This document shows, one piece after another, positions 28,074-39,200 of a stretch of DNA of 64,000 bases. The stretch's first letter is position 1, and each line of letters opens with the position of its first letter. This stretch comes from Geobacter sp. OR-1. GTDB lineage: Bacteria > Desulfobacterota > Desulfuromonadia > Geobacterales > DSM-12255. The stretch is taken from the NCBI RefSeq assembly GCF_000813145.1, contig NZ_BAZF01000005.1, positions 186,001 to 250,000 of the forward strand. The letters are read 5' to 3'. The notes beneath the pieces were generated by a model. That model saw only the letters and a list, made by a program, of their open reading frames with translations. It was not told where the DNA came from and did not search any database. The translations under genes and the position numbers were made by a program.

Positions 28074-30361
28074 TATTCGCACGCCCCGCGCACCGATCCC
28101 GTCCCCAAGGTTTTGACAAACAATATGGCGGTAGCTACCTTAATTAATGCCAAAGCAATAAATGCCCCTTTCATCCCAAGGGCAGGAAGCAGAATGATCC
28201 CACCAAGAACACCCCCGACGCACCCCCCCAACAGATCGGCTGCATACATGACACCCGCGCCCTTTATTCTTTCAGTGCCTGCAGTTGTGATATGCGGTTT
28301 TTCCAGATTTTGGTAGAGCCTGCTTGCTACAGGATATGTAATTCCGGTCAACACCCCTGTAAGGACAACAGCCCCAAGCAATGCAGGGAGACGCACCGGC
28401 TCAAAGCCCCCCTGTTCAAGAGCTACCAGGAAAAATGCCAGTCCGAGCAGCATTACGATCATTGCCGACTCCAATACCAACACAATTCGGATGTCTGAAT
28501 ATTTTCCAACTGTCTTGGTAGTGGCAAGATAACTCCCTGCTGCAATCCCTGCCATAAACAGGGCAAGCAGCATCCCGACAAGGTGAAAGAGGTTGCCGTA
28601 ATACACCTGGAACAGTGTCATCAACAGCAATTCGCCCAGCATCGACGACATTCCGGTCCCGGCAACGGCAAGAGTAATTGCGGCTTTACGGGAATTGCGG
28701 ACACACAACGCCACTAACAGCGCCGATGTGAGCAGCCCTATCAGCCAGACACCATGTAGCCCTCTCGCAAATCCCAAGACAGTCGAAAACGATCTCGTAT
28801 GCACCAATGATTTGTAAGCAAGATTCAAGTACATCAAATCCGGTGAAAAATCTTGATTGACGATTGACGATCCCGGCTTGGCTAATTCCCTGGAAACGAT
28901 TTCACGCTCCTCTTCAGCCAATCGGGAAGAAAGGTGCTCAGGCGTGAGCAGTCTGGTTTCAACCCGTCTCTCTACTTGGCGTTTGGACATCAATTCCGCA
29001 TCGGGATAAGGAAAAACCGTTTCCCCAGCTAACAAAATATTCCTGTCTCCCGGGACAACGATTACTCCGGCAAACACAGCTTTAAGGGTGGCTAAAAGGC
29101 AGGTATTAAGTGATCTCAATTCATCGTTATAATAAGTTTGTGAACCCTGGCACGGGACTACCAGCATTCCCCCGTCCCTGAGCACGGATTTCAACCGTGA
29201 GAAAAACTGGCGCGTAAAGAACCTGTTCGACTGGAGAGTCTCAGGGAGTGGCATGTTTATCATTGCGACGTCGTATCTCTTACCTGTTTGCCCAAGGTAG
29301 ACTCTGCCATCATCAATAATCAGCTTAACTTTTGAGTTTAAAAGCTCTCGTTTGGAGATATCTTCCGGAAGCTCCAGGATGCTCTTCAGAAACAGCGGAT
29401 CTGGTTCCAGATAATCAATGCTTCTGACCGAGGGGTGCTTCAACATCTCGGATATGAGCCCGCCAGCTCCGCCGCCGATGACCAACAGATCACGAGGATT
29501 TTGGTGCATAAGCAACGGTAGGTGCGCCAGCTCTTCAACATATTCGATATCCGGCACCGGTAGCGTAATCTGGGGCAAACCGTCAGTGAAGAGTGTATGC
29601 TGACCGTCGGACTCGACAACAACGATATTCTGGTAAGGTGAATTTCTATAACTGACGACCTTCTTTCCTTGCCATTGCCAAGCAATGCTATTTTTATGGA
29701 CCAGTTCACCAATACCGGCAAATAACATTGATATCGATAAAAGACTCGATAACAGCACAGCCACCCTCAACCAAGAACTCTGGCATGCGGTAAGAAGAAA
29801 ACTGCAGGCAATAGAGTTTATTACGGCAAGCAAGAGTGCAATTTCCAAGCTGTTCAGACGGGTCACGAGAACAAAACTGGTCAGAATACCCCCAATTATG
29901 GAGCCAACGGTCTCCCAGGAGTAGGTAAGGCCTACCGCATGGCCGCGGTTGGGCTTTGTGATATCCACAATTTTGCATGCCGATATAAAGAGGAATCCAT
30001 GAGCTGCGGAAACAGGAAGGAGCACGGCTGCGGAAACAGCCAATAACTGCCAAATATCCGAAGATACTTCGACCGGAATCCCCAAAAAGGGCTTCCACAC
30101 CCTAGCAAACAGAATTGCCATTGGAAAGAGAACAACAAACGCAAACTGTGCTTTGGCAAACCCTAACACGGGCGCGATCGGCAATCGCTTTGATCGTTCG
30201 GCAGTGACCGCGCCAAAGGCTTCTCCCGCGACCCACAGCGCAATATAAATCCCCATAAGGAGTTCGTTCCCTGAAAAAACCGTCAACAATTCCCTCAGCA
30301 GAACGATTTGCGCCGCCATACCACTAAATCCCAGCACCATGATCAAACCAATGACTGACAT
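28070..30361 (-). CDS. Fused MFS-type membrane / spermidine-synthase-like protein
   Basis: A 763-residue protein with about seven N-terminal membrane helices, a central spermidine-synthase-like Rossmann domain (about residues 240-460) and a second set of six or so membrane helices at the C-terminus. The SAM loop is VIGGGAGGLISEML instead of GGGDGG, and the segment that in true enzymes carries the catalytic DxxDP reads INMPLPETLQ. Aminopropyl transfer is therefore doubtful and it may be a sensor, transporter or a methyltransferase-like enzyme. It stands alone, with a palindromic element upstream. Confidence 0.85.
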   Translation of the reverse strand: MSVIGLIMVLGFSGMAAQIVLLRELLTVFSGNELLMGIYIALWVAGEAFGAVTAERSKRLPIAPVLGFAKAQFAFVVLFPMAILFARVWKPFLGIPVEVSSDIWQLLAVSAAVLLPVSAAHGFLFISACKIVDITKPNRGHAVGLTYSWETVGSIIGGILTSFVLVTRLNSLEIALLLAVINSIACSFLLTACQSSWLRVAVLLSSLLSISMLFAGIGELVHKNSIAWQWQGKKVVSYRNSPYQNIVVVESDGQHTLFTDGLPQITLPVPDIEYVEELAHLPLLMHQNPRDLLVIGGGAGGLISEMLKHPSVRSIDYLEPDPLFLKSILELPEDISKRELLNSKVKLIIDDGRVYLGQTGKRYDVAMINMPLPETLQSNRFFTRQFFSRLKSVLRDGGMLVVPCQGSQTYYNDELRSLNTCLLATLKAVFAGVIVVPGDRNILLAGETVFPYPDAELMSKRQVERRVETRLLTPEHLSSRLAEEEREIVSRELAKPGSSIVNQDFSPDLMYLNLAYKSLVHTRSFSTVLGFARGLHGVWLIGLLTSALLVALCVRNSRKAAITLAVAGTGMSSMLGELLLMTLFQVYYGNLFHLVGMLLALFMAGIAAGSYLATTKTVGKYSDIRIVLVLESAMIVMLLGLAFFLVALEQGGFEPVRLPALLGAVVLTGVLTGITYPVASRLYQNLEKPHITTAGTERIKGAGVMYAADLLGGCVGGVLGGIILLPALGMKGAFIALALIKVATAILFVKTLGTGSVRGACEY

Positions 30362-30374
30362 CCAGACCTCTAGT

Positions 30375-30554
30375 TAGTTTCCATCCGGAAAGGGTTCTTT
30401 CCCCCCCTGGCGGTGTCAATCTACGGGATCGCTTGTGCGACGTACAGTAGTACGCCTCCGCGCAATCCCTTGATTTCCTTGCCAGGACGAAAAATCCCTC
30501 CTTTCCGATCCGTAAATAAATAGTTTCTCATCCGGAGTTTCCGGATGGAAACTA
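30375..30554. repeat. 180-bp palindromic (MITE-like) element
   Basis: Perfect 17-bp terminal inverted repeats (30375-30391 and 30538-30554) bound a region whose interior is also a long imperfect palindrome centred near 30448: CCTGGC...GGGAT...GTAC on the left pairs with GTAC...ATCCC...GCCAGG on the right. An extra CATCCGGA/TCCGGATG pair sits at 30529-30547. No ORF is inside. The 366-bp gap (30362-30727) otherwise holds only the promoter region of the chemotaxis receptor gene. Confidence 0.7.
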
Positions 30555-30727
30555 GTTAATTACTGGGTAGCTTGGATGGATCCGAAATTAAACGTAAATC
30601 TTTAGCGCTCCAGTTGTCAAACAATGCGAATAGCCATAGCTGACCGTATTGCACACCATCGATTATCCGTTATAATTTGTTTTTCTATCCCGTGGGAACT
30701 TGACGATCAAAGGTGGAAATCACGAGC

Positions 30728-32428
30728 ATGAATCTGAAATTCGGTTCACAGCTGATCAAAATTCTCTTGATTCTGGGGATTATCGTAGCTCTAGTCGGTG
30801 TGATTGCAATCATCAAACTTTCGGCGTCCTATCAGGATATTGTTGAGAATTTTTTGTTCCAGGTTGTTGGCGGGGTGGTTATCCTGGAAACAGCCCTATT
30901 TGTAATCACTTTCTGGATATACAACAAGCGAAAGCTCCTGTCCCGGGTAAACCGTTTGGCGTATGCACTAGAACGAGGAGCTGACGGCGATCTCACCATC
31001 CGAGTTCCGGCAACGGAAAACGACGAAATCGGGCAACTGGGCCGCAACCTTAACTCAATGCTTGAGAAGCTAAGCGAGTTCGTTGAGAGAGTCAACTCCT
31101 CTCTGCGAGAACTGCGCAATATATCCCAGAACACAACAAATGCCGCAGGACAGTTGGTAAATGCCGCTGAAACTCAGTCTGTCGCGGCAAAGGAAACCTC
31201 AGGCGCAGTGGAAAAGATCAGCAATTCGATTGAATTACTTTCGAAGGAAATCGACAAGGTTGCCCAATCAGCATCACATAATTCCGGTGCAATTCGCATG
31301 ATGTCCACAAGCCTTGATCTGGTTGGGCAAAACATCGACATGCAGTCAATGGCTATAGACGAGGTCAGCTCTTCTATTTTCCAAGTAGCCGCCGAGGTCA
31401 AGCAGATTGCGAGCAATGTCAACAGTCTCATGGCTGCCTCGACAGAAACGACATCCGCAGCGGCGGCAATGGACGTATCGATCAAGGAGGTGGAGCGTAA
31501 TGCTCAGGGAGCGGCGGCAATCACGGAAAACGTAAAGCGTGACGCCCTCGTGGGACAGGAGACCGTTGCGGCGACAATTTCGGGAATAACGGAAATCCGT
31601 AACTCCACTCAATCAACCTTCTCAGCAATTGCAAGCCTTTCCAGCCGAGTCAAGGCTATCGGCAACATTATATCGGTTATTAATGAGCTGGCAGAGCAAA
31701 CCAATCTTCTTGCTCTCAACTCGGCAATTATTGCCGCACAAGCTGGGGAACACGGCAAAGGGTTTGCCGTAGTCGCCGACCAAATCAAAGGATTGGCAAC
31801 ACGTACACGAAATTCGACCCAAGAGATTGATGAACTGATTTCAGCTATTCAGAAAGAGACGGAACAAGCTGTCACTGCAATCAAAATAACCGAGCAGAAG
31901 GTCGGTGAAGGTGAACGGCTTTCTCAGAAATCCGGGGTGGCTCTCCAAAAGATGGTCGGCGGCATGGAGGAGTCCCTTCGGCAGGTCAGCGATATTGCCG
32001 AAGCTACTGTAGAACAGGCAAAGGGTAGCCAGCAGATTCGTCAATCAATGGAACTCATTTCAAACATGGTTGCCCAGATTGCCAAATCCAGCCGTGAACA
32101 GGGGGCAACCAGCGAGTTGATAATATCTGCCGTAGAACGGATGAAGGAACTTACCGTAAACGTACGCTCGTCAAGCCATGAGCAGCGCGAAATTGGCACC
32201 AACATTGCCGATTCTACCGGCAAAATGGGCCACATAATCAGCGAACTGGAACGGTTGCGTAGTGAACAGTCCGAAAGAAGCGGCGAAATAAGAAAGGCAA
32301 TGCAAGAAATGGACAAGGCAACCAGCGAAGACCTGTCAGCAGTCCATATTATGGAAGAGGGAGTTGAAAATCTATCCCGCCAGATAGGTCTCCTGCAGTC
32401 AGAAATGGCAAAATTAAAGGTTAATTAG
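30728..32428 (+). CDS. Methyl-accepting chemotaxis protein with no periplasmic sensor
   Basis: A 566-residue receptor. Two membrane helices (about residues 9-29 and 45-68) are separated by only about 15 residues, so there is no extracytoplasmic sensing domain. A HAMP domain follows (about 69-125; [14 protein letters not shown]) and a long coiled-coil signalling domain with the hairpin tip [13 protein letters not shown] and [15 protein letters not shown]. The usual AIEAARAGE is altered to AIIAAQAGE. The ATG at 30728 is preferred (AAGGTGG upstream) over a GTG five codons earlier. It likely reports to the Che proteins at 47-54 kb or an unlinked set. Confidence 0.93.
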   Translation: MNLKFGSQLIKILLILGIIVALVGVIAIIKLSASYQDIVENFLFQVVGGVVILETALFVITFWIYNKRKLLSRVNRLAYALERGADGDLTIRVPATENDEIGQLGRNLNSMLEKLSEFVERVNSSLRELRNISQNTTNAAGQLVNAAETQSVAAKETSGAVEKISNSIELLSKEIDKVAQSASHNSGAIRMMSTSLDLVGQNIDMQSMAIDEVSSSIFQVAAEVKQIASNVNSLMAASTETTSAAAAMDVSIKEVERNAQGAAAITENVKRDALVGQETVAATISGITEIRNSTQSTFSAIASLSSRVKAIGNIISVINELAEQTNLLALNSAIIAAQAGEHGKGFAVVADQIKGLATRTRNSTQEIDELISAIQKETEQAVTAIKITEQKVGEGERLSQKSGVALQKMVGGMEESLRQVSDIAEATVEQAKGSQQIRQSMELISNMVAQIAKSSREQGATSELIISAVERMKELTVNVRSSSHEQREIGTNIADSTGKMGHIISELERLRSEQSERSGEIRKAMQEMDKATSEDLSAVHIMEEGVENLSRQIGLLQSEMAKLKVN

Positions 32429-32453
32429 TCTGGTCCACTTTAATCTCAAGTCG

Positions 32454-32909
32454 TTATCTGCAATTTGTCGGCGGATATTTTTTCAAGCTGTACTCAGTGC
32501 AATATTTATCGGGCATGAGCCTGCAGGCTTCTGCCATATCAGAACAACCGCTATTAATAACGTTTGTGTATTTTTCGTTGCTGCCCGGGTCAATTGCGAA
32601 ATACAGTAACGCCCTTTGAAACAAAACCTTTGATTTAGAAACATTATCCCCGGACAAGTTCACCGCAGCCACAAGACTATTCAACGCATCATCATAAAAT
32701 CCTATCTGCTGAAAACATCCCCCTATTAATTGATAGAGTTCGACTTTTTCGTTATTGCTGAAATAGCCTTTCTTAAGGTGATAGTTCGCAATCTCAATGC
32801 ACTGTTCCGAGTCTCTGCTTTGCAGACGTCTGTACACATCATTATAAGCTGATTCAAATGACGTGCAGCCCGCAAGAAAACAAAGAATCAACGATAGATA
32901 GCGGAACAC
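32454..32909 (-). CDS. Small lipoprotein with TPR-like helices
   Basis: A 151-residue protein with a signal peptide and lipobox (LCFLAGC, Cys at residue 15). The rest is helical with a TPR-like pattern (LYQLIGGCFQQIGFYDDALN, then SKVLFQRALLYFAID). Five or so further cysteines lie toward the C-terminus. The start is a GTG at 32907-32909 with AAGGGG 12 bases upstream. No specific family was recognised. It lies divergent to the giant RCC1 gene and is convergent with the chemotaxis receptor. Confidence 0.7.
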   Translation of the reverse strand: MFRYLSLILCFLAGCTSFESAYNDVYRRLQSRDSEQCIEIANYHLKKGYFSNNEKVELYQLIGGCFQQIGFYDDALNSLVAAVNLSGDNVSKSKVLFQRALLYFAIDPGSNEKYTNVINSGCSDMAEACRLMPDKYCTEYSLKKYPPTNCR

Positions 32910-33235
32910 GTTTATTTATTACCCCTTAACAATTTCTAGCACCGAGGGGAATATAATCCATCAATTTGAGATTTGGCAAGATGAATTCATTGGATAATAT
33001 ATTCGCTTCTGATTCCCCACACTCAGATTAAGCCTTATTGCTTTTTGCCGGCATAATCCGATGATATAACTGAACCTGCTGCCAACCCCCAGCGCTAACT
33101 ACTGAAAATTCAACATATTAGCAAAAGGTGTGATATTTGCAGTTAATTTTTTGGCAAAAATCGGCCTCTTTTCAAGCCGTTGCCGATTTTTTTGTGAACG
33201 GCCGGAGTCGATACGGCCTTAACCTCGGAGGATGT
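32910..33235 (+). promoter_or_regulatory. Leader of the giant RCC1 gene with competing hairpins
   Basis: This 326-bp gap holds the start region of both divergent genes. At 33156-33193, AAAAATCGGC and GCCGATTTTT form a terminator-like hairpin ending in T7, upstream of the giant gene's start. GCCGTT (33176-33181) can instead pair with AACGGC (33197-33202), which would trap the terminator's 3' arm; GGCCG/CGGCC (33200-33218) competes with that pairing. No known riboswitch aptamer was recognised. The arrangement resembles an attenuator, but the left hairpin may simply be an upstream terminator. Confidence 0.5.
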
Positions 33236-36200
33236 ATGTGTTTCTCTGCGCAAACATGCAAAGTTCTGCTTTTCAACACTATAATGGTCAGGCTACCTAA
33301 TCCTCTTATTGTTCTCCTTTGTTGGCTTATAATCTCGGGCAGCGCCAGTGCCAATGTTTTTCCCCGGATTACTGCAGGGGATTCCCATACTGTCGCATTG
33401 AAAACCGATGGCACAGTCTGGGCGTGGGGCAAAAATAATTCCGGACAGCTTGGTAACGGTTCAAACGCAAACAGCTCCATGCCGGTACAGGTCACCGGAA
33501 TAAACAATGTAATTGCGATAACCGCTGGTTACGCCCATACAGTCGCGATAAAAAGTGACGGCACAGTTTGGGCTTGGGGTCTTAACAGCAGTGGTCAACT
33601 CGGCACAGGGGATTCCAATGACCACTCCACACCGGTACAGGTAACTGGTTTAAATGAAGTGATCGCGGTGGTTGCCGGTTATGGCCATACTTTAGCACTC
33701 AAGGCTAACGGTACGGTCTGGGCATGGGGACTTAACAACAAAGGCCAGTTGGGAAACAACTCCACCAGCAATTCCAATACCCCTGTACAAGTAAGCAATC
33801 TGGCTTCCGGAGTTATTGCAATTTCCGGCTCAAGAGGGCTTCACAACATGGCCCTCAAAAATGACGGAACCGTCTGGACCTGGGGGAGTAATGACTATGG
33901 GCAGATCGGGAATGGCGGCGCAACCCCGTATAACACCGCACCAATTAGTGTAAGCAGTGGCGCAATAGCGATTTCTGCAAGTGCACTGAGCTCAATCGTT
34001 CTTAAATCAGATTACACAGTTTGGGCATGGGGCGACAATGCATTCGGACAATGCGGCTTGGACCCTTACTATGATCCGACCATCTTTTATCCAACCCAGA
34101 TTGCCGGAATTGCCAATGCAATAGCCATTTCTTCCGGAGACAACCAGACCATGTCGCTACTGGCCGACGGAACAGCTGTGGCTCTTGGCCGGAACGATTA
34201 CGGGCAACTCGGCAACAATCCCGGCGCACCTTCATATTCCCCGGTATCTGTTTTAAACCTGAACGGTATAGTATCAATTGCTTCCGGTGCCAACCACACA
34301 ATGGCTATCAAGGATAATGGCACCTTCTGGGGATGGGGGCTGAACGACAACGGACAGCTCGGCATCTCAACAACTGACAACATGGGCTTTCCCGCAGTTT
34401 CACCAATGGGCTCACTTATCACTCCCCAGGTGGCAGCCGGCTATAAACACACAGTGGCCCTGAAAAACGACGGGACTGTCTGGGCATGGGGGCTGAATGA
34501 TCACGGTCAATTGGGAAACGGCTCAGGAAACAGTTCGGTACCTGTACCAATTAACAGCATAAGTGGCATTGTTTCAGTTGCCGCAGGCTACAAACACGGT
34601 GTAGCGCTAAAAAGCGACGGATCGGTCTGGTCTTGGGGAGCAAACAACCGTGGACAGCTGGGCAACGGGTCAACAAACGAAAGCAATACCCCGGTCAAGG
34701 TCAATAACCTTTCCGGCATCACTGCCATAGCGTCGTCCAGAGGGAATCACGTTCTGGCATTAAAGAACGATGGCACGGTCTGGGCTTGGGGAGCCAATAA
34801 CTCAGGGCAACTTGGGAACAACAGCGCGCCCACAGACAGCACCATCCCTGTTCAGGTCAATAATATTACTGGGATATCATCTATTTCCGCAGGTCCCAAC
34901 CACTCGGTCGTTCTGAAAACCGATGATACCGTCTGGGCTTGGGGAGACAACGCTTTCGGACAGCTTGGTCAAGATCCTTTAACCATGCCGACCAGAAACA
35001 TACCGATTCAGATTCCCAGCATAGTGCAGCCTGTTGCCGTTGATGCAGGAGATTATCATACCGTTGCCCTGAAAAATGATGGCACTGTTTGGGGCATAGG
35101 ACTCAATACAAACGGCCAGTTGGGAGACGGATCTTCGACAACAACTTTTACACCGGTACAAGTTAGTAGCTTAAACGGCACCAGAATAATATCGGCCGGG
35201 GAACTCTATTCTTCGGCAATAAAAGCCGACGGCACTGTTTGGGGATGGGGAGCAAATGGTAACGGGCAGCTTGGTAACAATGCAACAGCTGACAGTCATT
35301 CGCCTGTTCAGGCCAACTTGTCCTCCAAGGCGAGTACAATGTCAGCAGGGTCCGGCCACACCATAGCCGCCGCTACCGACGGAACCGTTTGGGGGTGGGG
35401 ACTGAATGACAGCGGCCAACTCGGGAATGGCTCATTAAACGGAGCCATCATTCCGGTAAATATTTCAGACATCTCCCTGAATATCTATACGCCAAATACA
35501 GTCGCCACTCCTGCAGGGGGAACATATGCTTCTGCTCAAACTGTCACTCTGACGTCAAACGGCTCAATAGCGATTTATTATACTATTGACGGCACCACTC
35601 CCACATATCCCGTCACTGGTACCACCCAGCAGTATACAAGCCCGATACCGATCAATAGTTCCACTGCACTTAAATTTTTTGCTGTGGACATTGCAAACAA
35701 TATCGAAGCAGTCAAGACCCAGGCGTACGTAATCGCTCTCCCGCCGATCACCACTGCGAGCCCTGCCGGAGGTGTCTACACGTCCTCTCAGTCAGTCTCG
35801 CTAAGCTCTAACGAGCCCGGAGTTATCTATTACACAACTGATGGCTCGACACCCACATACCCGGTTTCCGGGAATACGCAGATATACTCCGCACCTATCA
35901 CAATCAACATCAATACCACCCTCCATTATTTTGCACGGAATAATAACGGTATTCAGGAGTCGGTCCAGTCACTGACTTACACGATTAACACCCTCCCGGT
36001 GACAACGGCAACCCCTGCAGGTGGAACTTATACCACGCAACAAAACGTTACGCTTTCATCCAATAAGCCGGGAACCATATACTTTACGGTCGATGGCTCC
36101 ACTCCCTCATATCCGATTACTGGGACCACTCAAACCTATAGCGGGCCAATTGCTATCAGCTCCAACATCATCCTCAATTTCTTTACCAGAGATATCGACG

Positions 36201-39200
36201 GCAATCAGGAAGCAGTACAGACCCAAACCTACACCATGAACATTCCGCCGGTAACAACGGCAACCCCGGCCGGAGGGTCATACACGTCAGCACAGACCGT
36301 AACGCTTTCATCTAACAAGCCTGGGACCATTTACTACACCGATGACGGCTCTATGCCGACATACCCCTCATCAGGGACTACCAAGGAATACAGCAACGCC
36401 ATTATCATCAGCTCTTCCACGATTCTCAGATACTTCACAAGGGATGTTGACGGGAATCAGGAATCGGTCCAGACACAGACATATACCGTAAATATCCCAC
36501 CGGTGACAACCGCAGAACCTCAAGGAGGAACTTATCCATCGGGTCAAACCGTAACCCTGACTGCGAACAAGTCAGGCAACATTTACTATACGCTGAATGG
36601 CTCCGACCCAACATATCCGGTAACCGGGACTACTCAGACATATAGCGGGCCGATAACTCTCAGCTACACTACAACCATCAAGTTCTTTGCGCGAGATACT
36701 GACGGTAATCAGGAAGCAATCCAGACCCAGGATTATACTATCCTTCAAAATCTAACGGTTACAGTAGCCGGGGGAAGCAGCAGCAGGGTCCACTCAACAC
36801 CTTTGCCTGACATTGATTGTTCCGGGACCTGTTCTCAGGATTACACTAGCGGCACCGTTGTTCAACTTACAGCTGCACCAGCGGCAACCGATGTGTTCTC
36901 AGGATGGTCAGGCGGTTGTACCGGCACCGGGACTTGCAGTATTACAATGAATTCTGCCAATGCCATAACGGCCACATTTGCGCCCAAGACAGTAATTGAG
37001 ACTGCTCCTAAAGTAGCTGCAGGCCATTATCACTCTCTGGCGCTAACAAGCGACGGTACGGTCTGGGCGTGGGGGCAAAACAATGTCGGTCAGCTAGGCG
37101 ACGATAGCGCTACCAACAGCAACGTGCCGGTTCAGGTTGACACGACAAGCGGACTGGAAGGGGTGGTCGAAATTGCTGCCGGACTTGGCCACTCAGTTGC
37201 GCTGAAATCTGACGGTACAGTCTGGGCATGGGGAGATAATGCCTATGGCCAGATAGGTACCGGTGCTCCCAACATCGGCCTGCAATATTATTCTCCGGTG
37301 CAAGTATCAGGCATTTCAGGAGTAACCAAAATTGCTGCAGGTGAGTACCATACGCTGGCCTTGAAAAACGATGGGACTGTTTGGGCTTGGGGGCGTAACA
37401 ATCTGGGGCAGCTTGGCTTGGGAGACAGCACGGACAGATCCGCACCTGTGCAACTGACCGGAATTGATGGCATAACAGCAATCTCGGCAAAAGGCAATTT
37501 TTCCATTGCTCTTCGCAGCAGCGGGGAAGTTGCTGCCTGGGGGCACAACGGATATGGCCAACTGGGCAATCAAACCTATGTCAACTCTGAATCCCCAGTG
37601 GCAGTTCAAAGTCTTACAGGGGTCATAGCTATTGCAACCGGCTACAACCATGCTGCGGCATTAGCAAGCAACGGCTCCGTCATGGCATGGGGCGAAAACA
37701 TTGCCGGTGGACTTGGTGACGGCACCGATCAGACCAGCAATATTCCGGTGGCGGTCAGTTCTCTAAACGACGCAGTTTCAATCTCTGCAGGCAACAGGTT
37801 TTCCGTTGCACTGAAAAGCAACGGCACTGTCAGTTCGTGGGGATGGAACAATTGGGGACAGCTGGGAAACAGCTCCAATGACGACAGTTGGACGCCAACC
37901 CTTGTTGCCGGGATTTCAGGTATCGCCGCAGTTTCCTCTGGAATTAATCACACCATTGCCATTCGCAATGATGGCTCGATATTCTCGTGGGGCGCCAATG
38001 TGTATGGTGGCCTGGGCAACGGATCAAACACCGACAGCAATACGCCTGTTGCAGTCTCACCACCGATTAACCTAGGTGCATCTCCTCCGAGTACTACTGC
38101 CAATCCGACAGGCGGCCTGTATGTTTCGGTCCAAACAGTAACTCTTACTGCAAACGAACCGTCAACCATCTTCTATACCATTGACGGCACGACCCCAACC
38201 AGTCCGGCATCAGGCACAACACTCGCTTACAGCACCCCGATAACGATTAACAGTTCTACCACCCTGAAGTATTTTGCCGTTTCACAGTCCTCGGCTCTGA
38301 GTGAAAACATAAAGACGATGAATTACACAATAAACCTAATACCAATAACAACTGCCTCCCCATCCGGAGGCACGTACAATACAGCACAGGCGGTCACGCT
38401 CTCTTCAAATAAGCCCGGCACTATATATTTCACAATTGATGGCACAGACCCAACCTATCCAGTTTCGGGATCAACACAGACTTATAGTTCACCAATCCCT
38501 ATCAGCACCAATACTACGCTCAAATTTTTTGCCAGAGACACCGACGGCTATCAAGGGACTGTGCAAACGCAAATATACACGATGAATATCCCTCCGGTAA
38601 CAACGGCATCGCCGGGAGGAGGCACTTATACAACAGTGCAAACAGTGGCTCTTTCATCCAGTGAGGCTGGAACGATCTTCTTCACCACTGACGGATCTAC
38701 TCCTACATATCCAGTTTCGGGGGCAACGCAGGTTTACAGCTCCCCAATTTCAATAAATGCCAATACCACGCTCAAATTCTTTGCCAGAGATAACGACGGC
38801 AATCTGGAGGCAGTAAATACCCAGGCCTACATCATGAATATCCCGCCGGTAACAACGGCAAATCCGGCCGGTGGGACATATACAGCGGCGCAAACCGTGT
38901 CTTTGACCTCCAATGAACCTGGAGGGGCAATCTTCTATACCATTGACGGATCAACCCCTACATACCCTGTTTCCGGTTCTACGCTTACATACAGTTCTCC
39001 GATTACAATTAACAGCAACACAACGCTCAAGTTCTTCGGGCGAGACATTGACGGCAATCTGGAAAGCGTTAAAACGGAACTCTTCACCATCAATACCCCT
39101 CCAGAAACAACCGCAACTCCAATTGGGGGAACCTATCCACCCGGACAGACCATTTCGCTATCGTCCAGCATAGCCGGCAGCGTAATTTATTACACGACTG

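Noticed and set aside
33040-33220. Possible c-di-GMP (GEMM) riboswitch before the giant gene
   Set aside because: Hairpins are present but the conserved aptamer core (GGCAAACC ... ACGCAAAGCC) is absent, so only an attenuator-like arrangement is reported.
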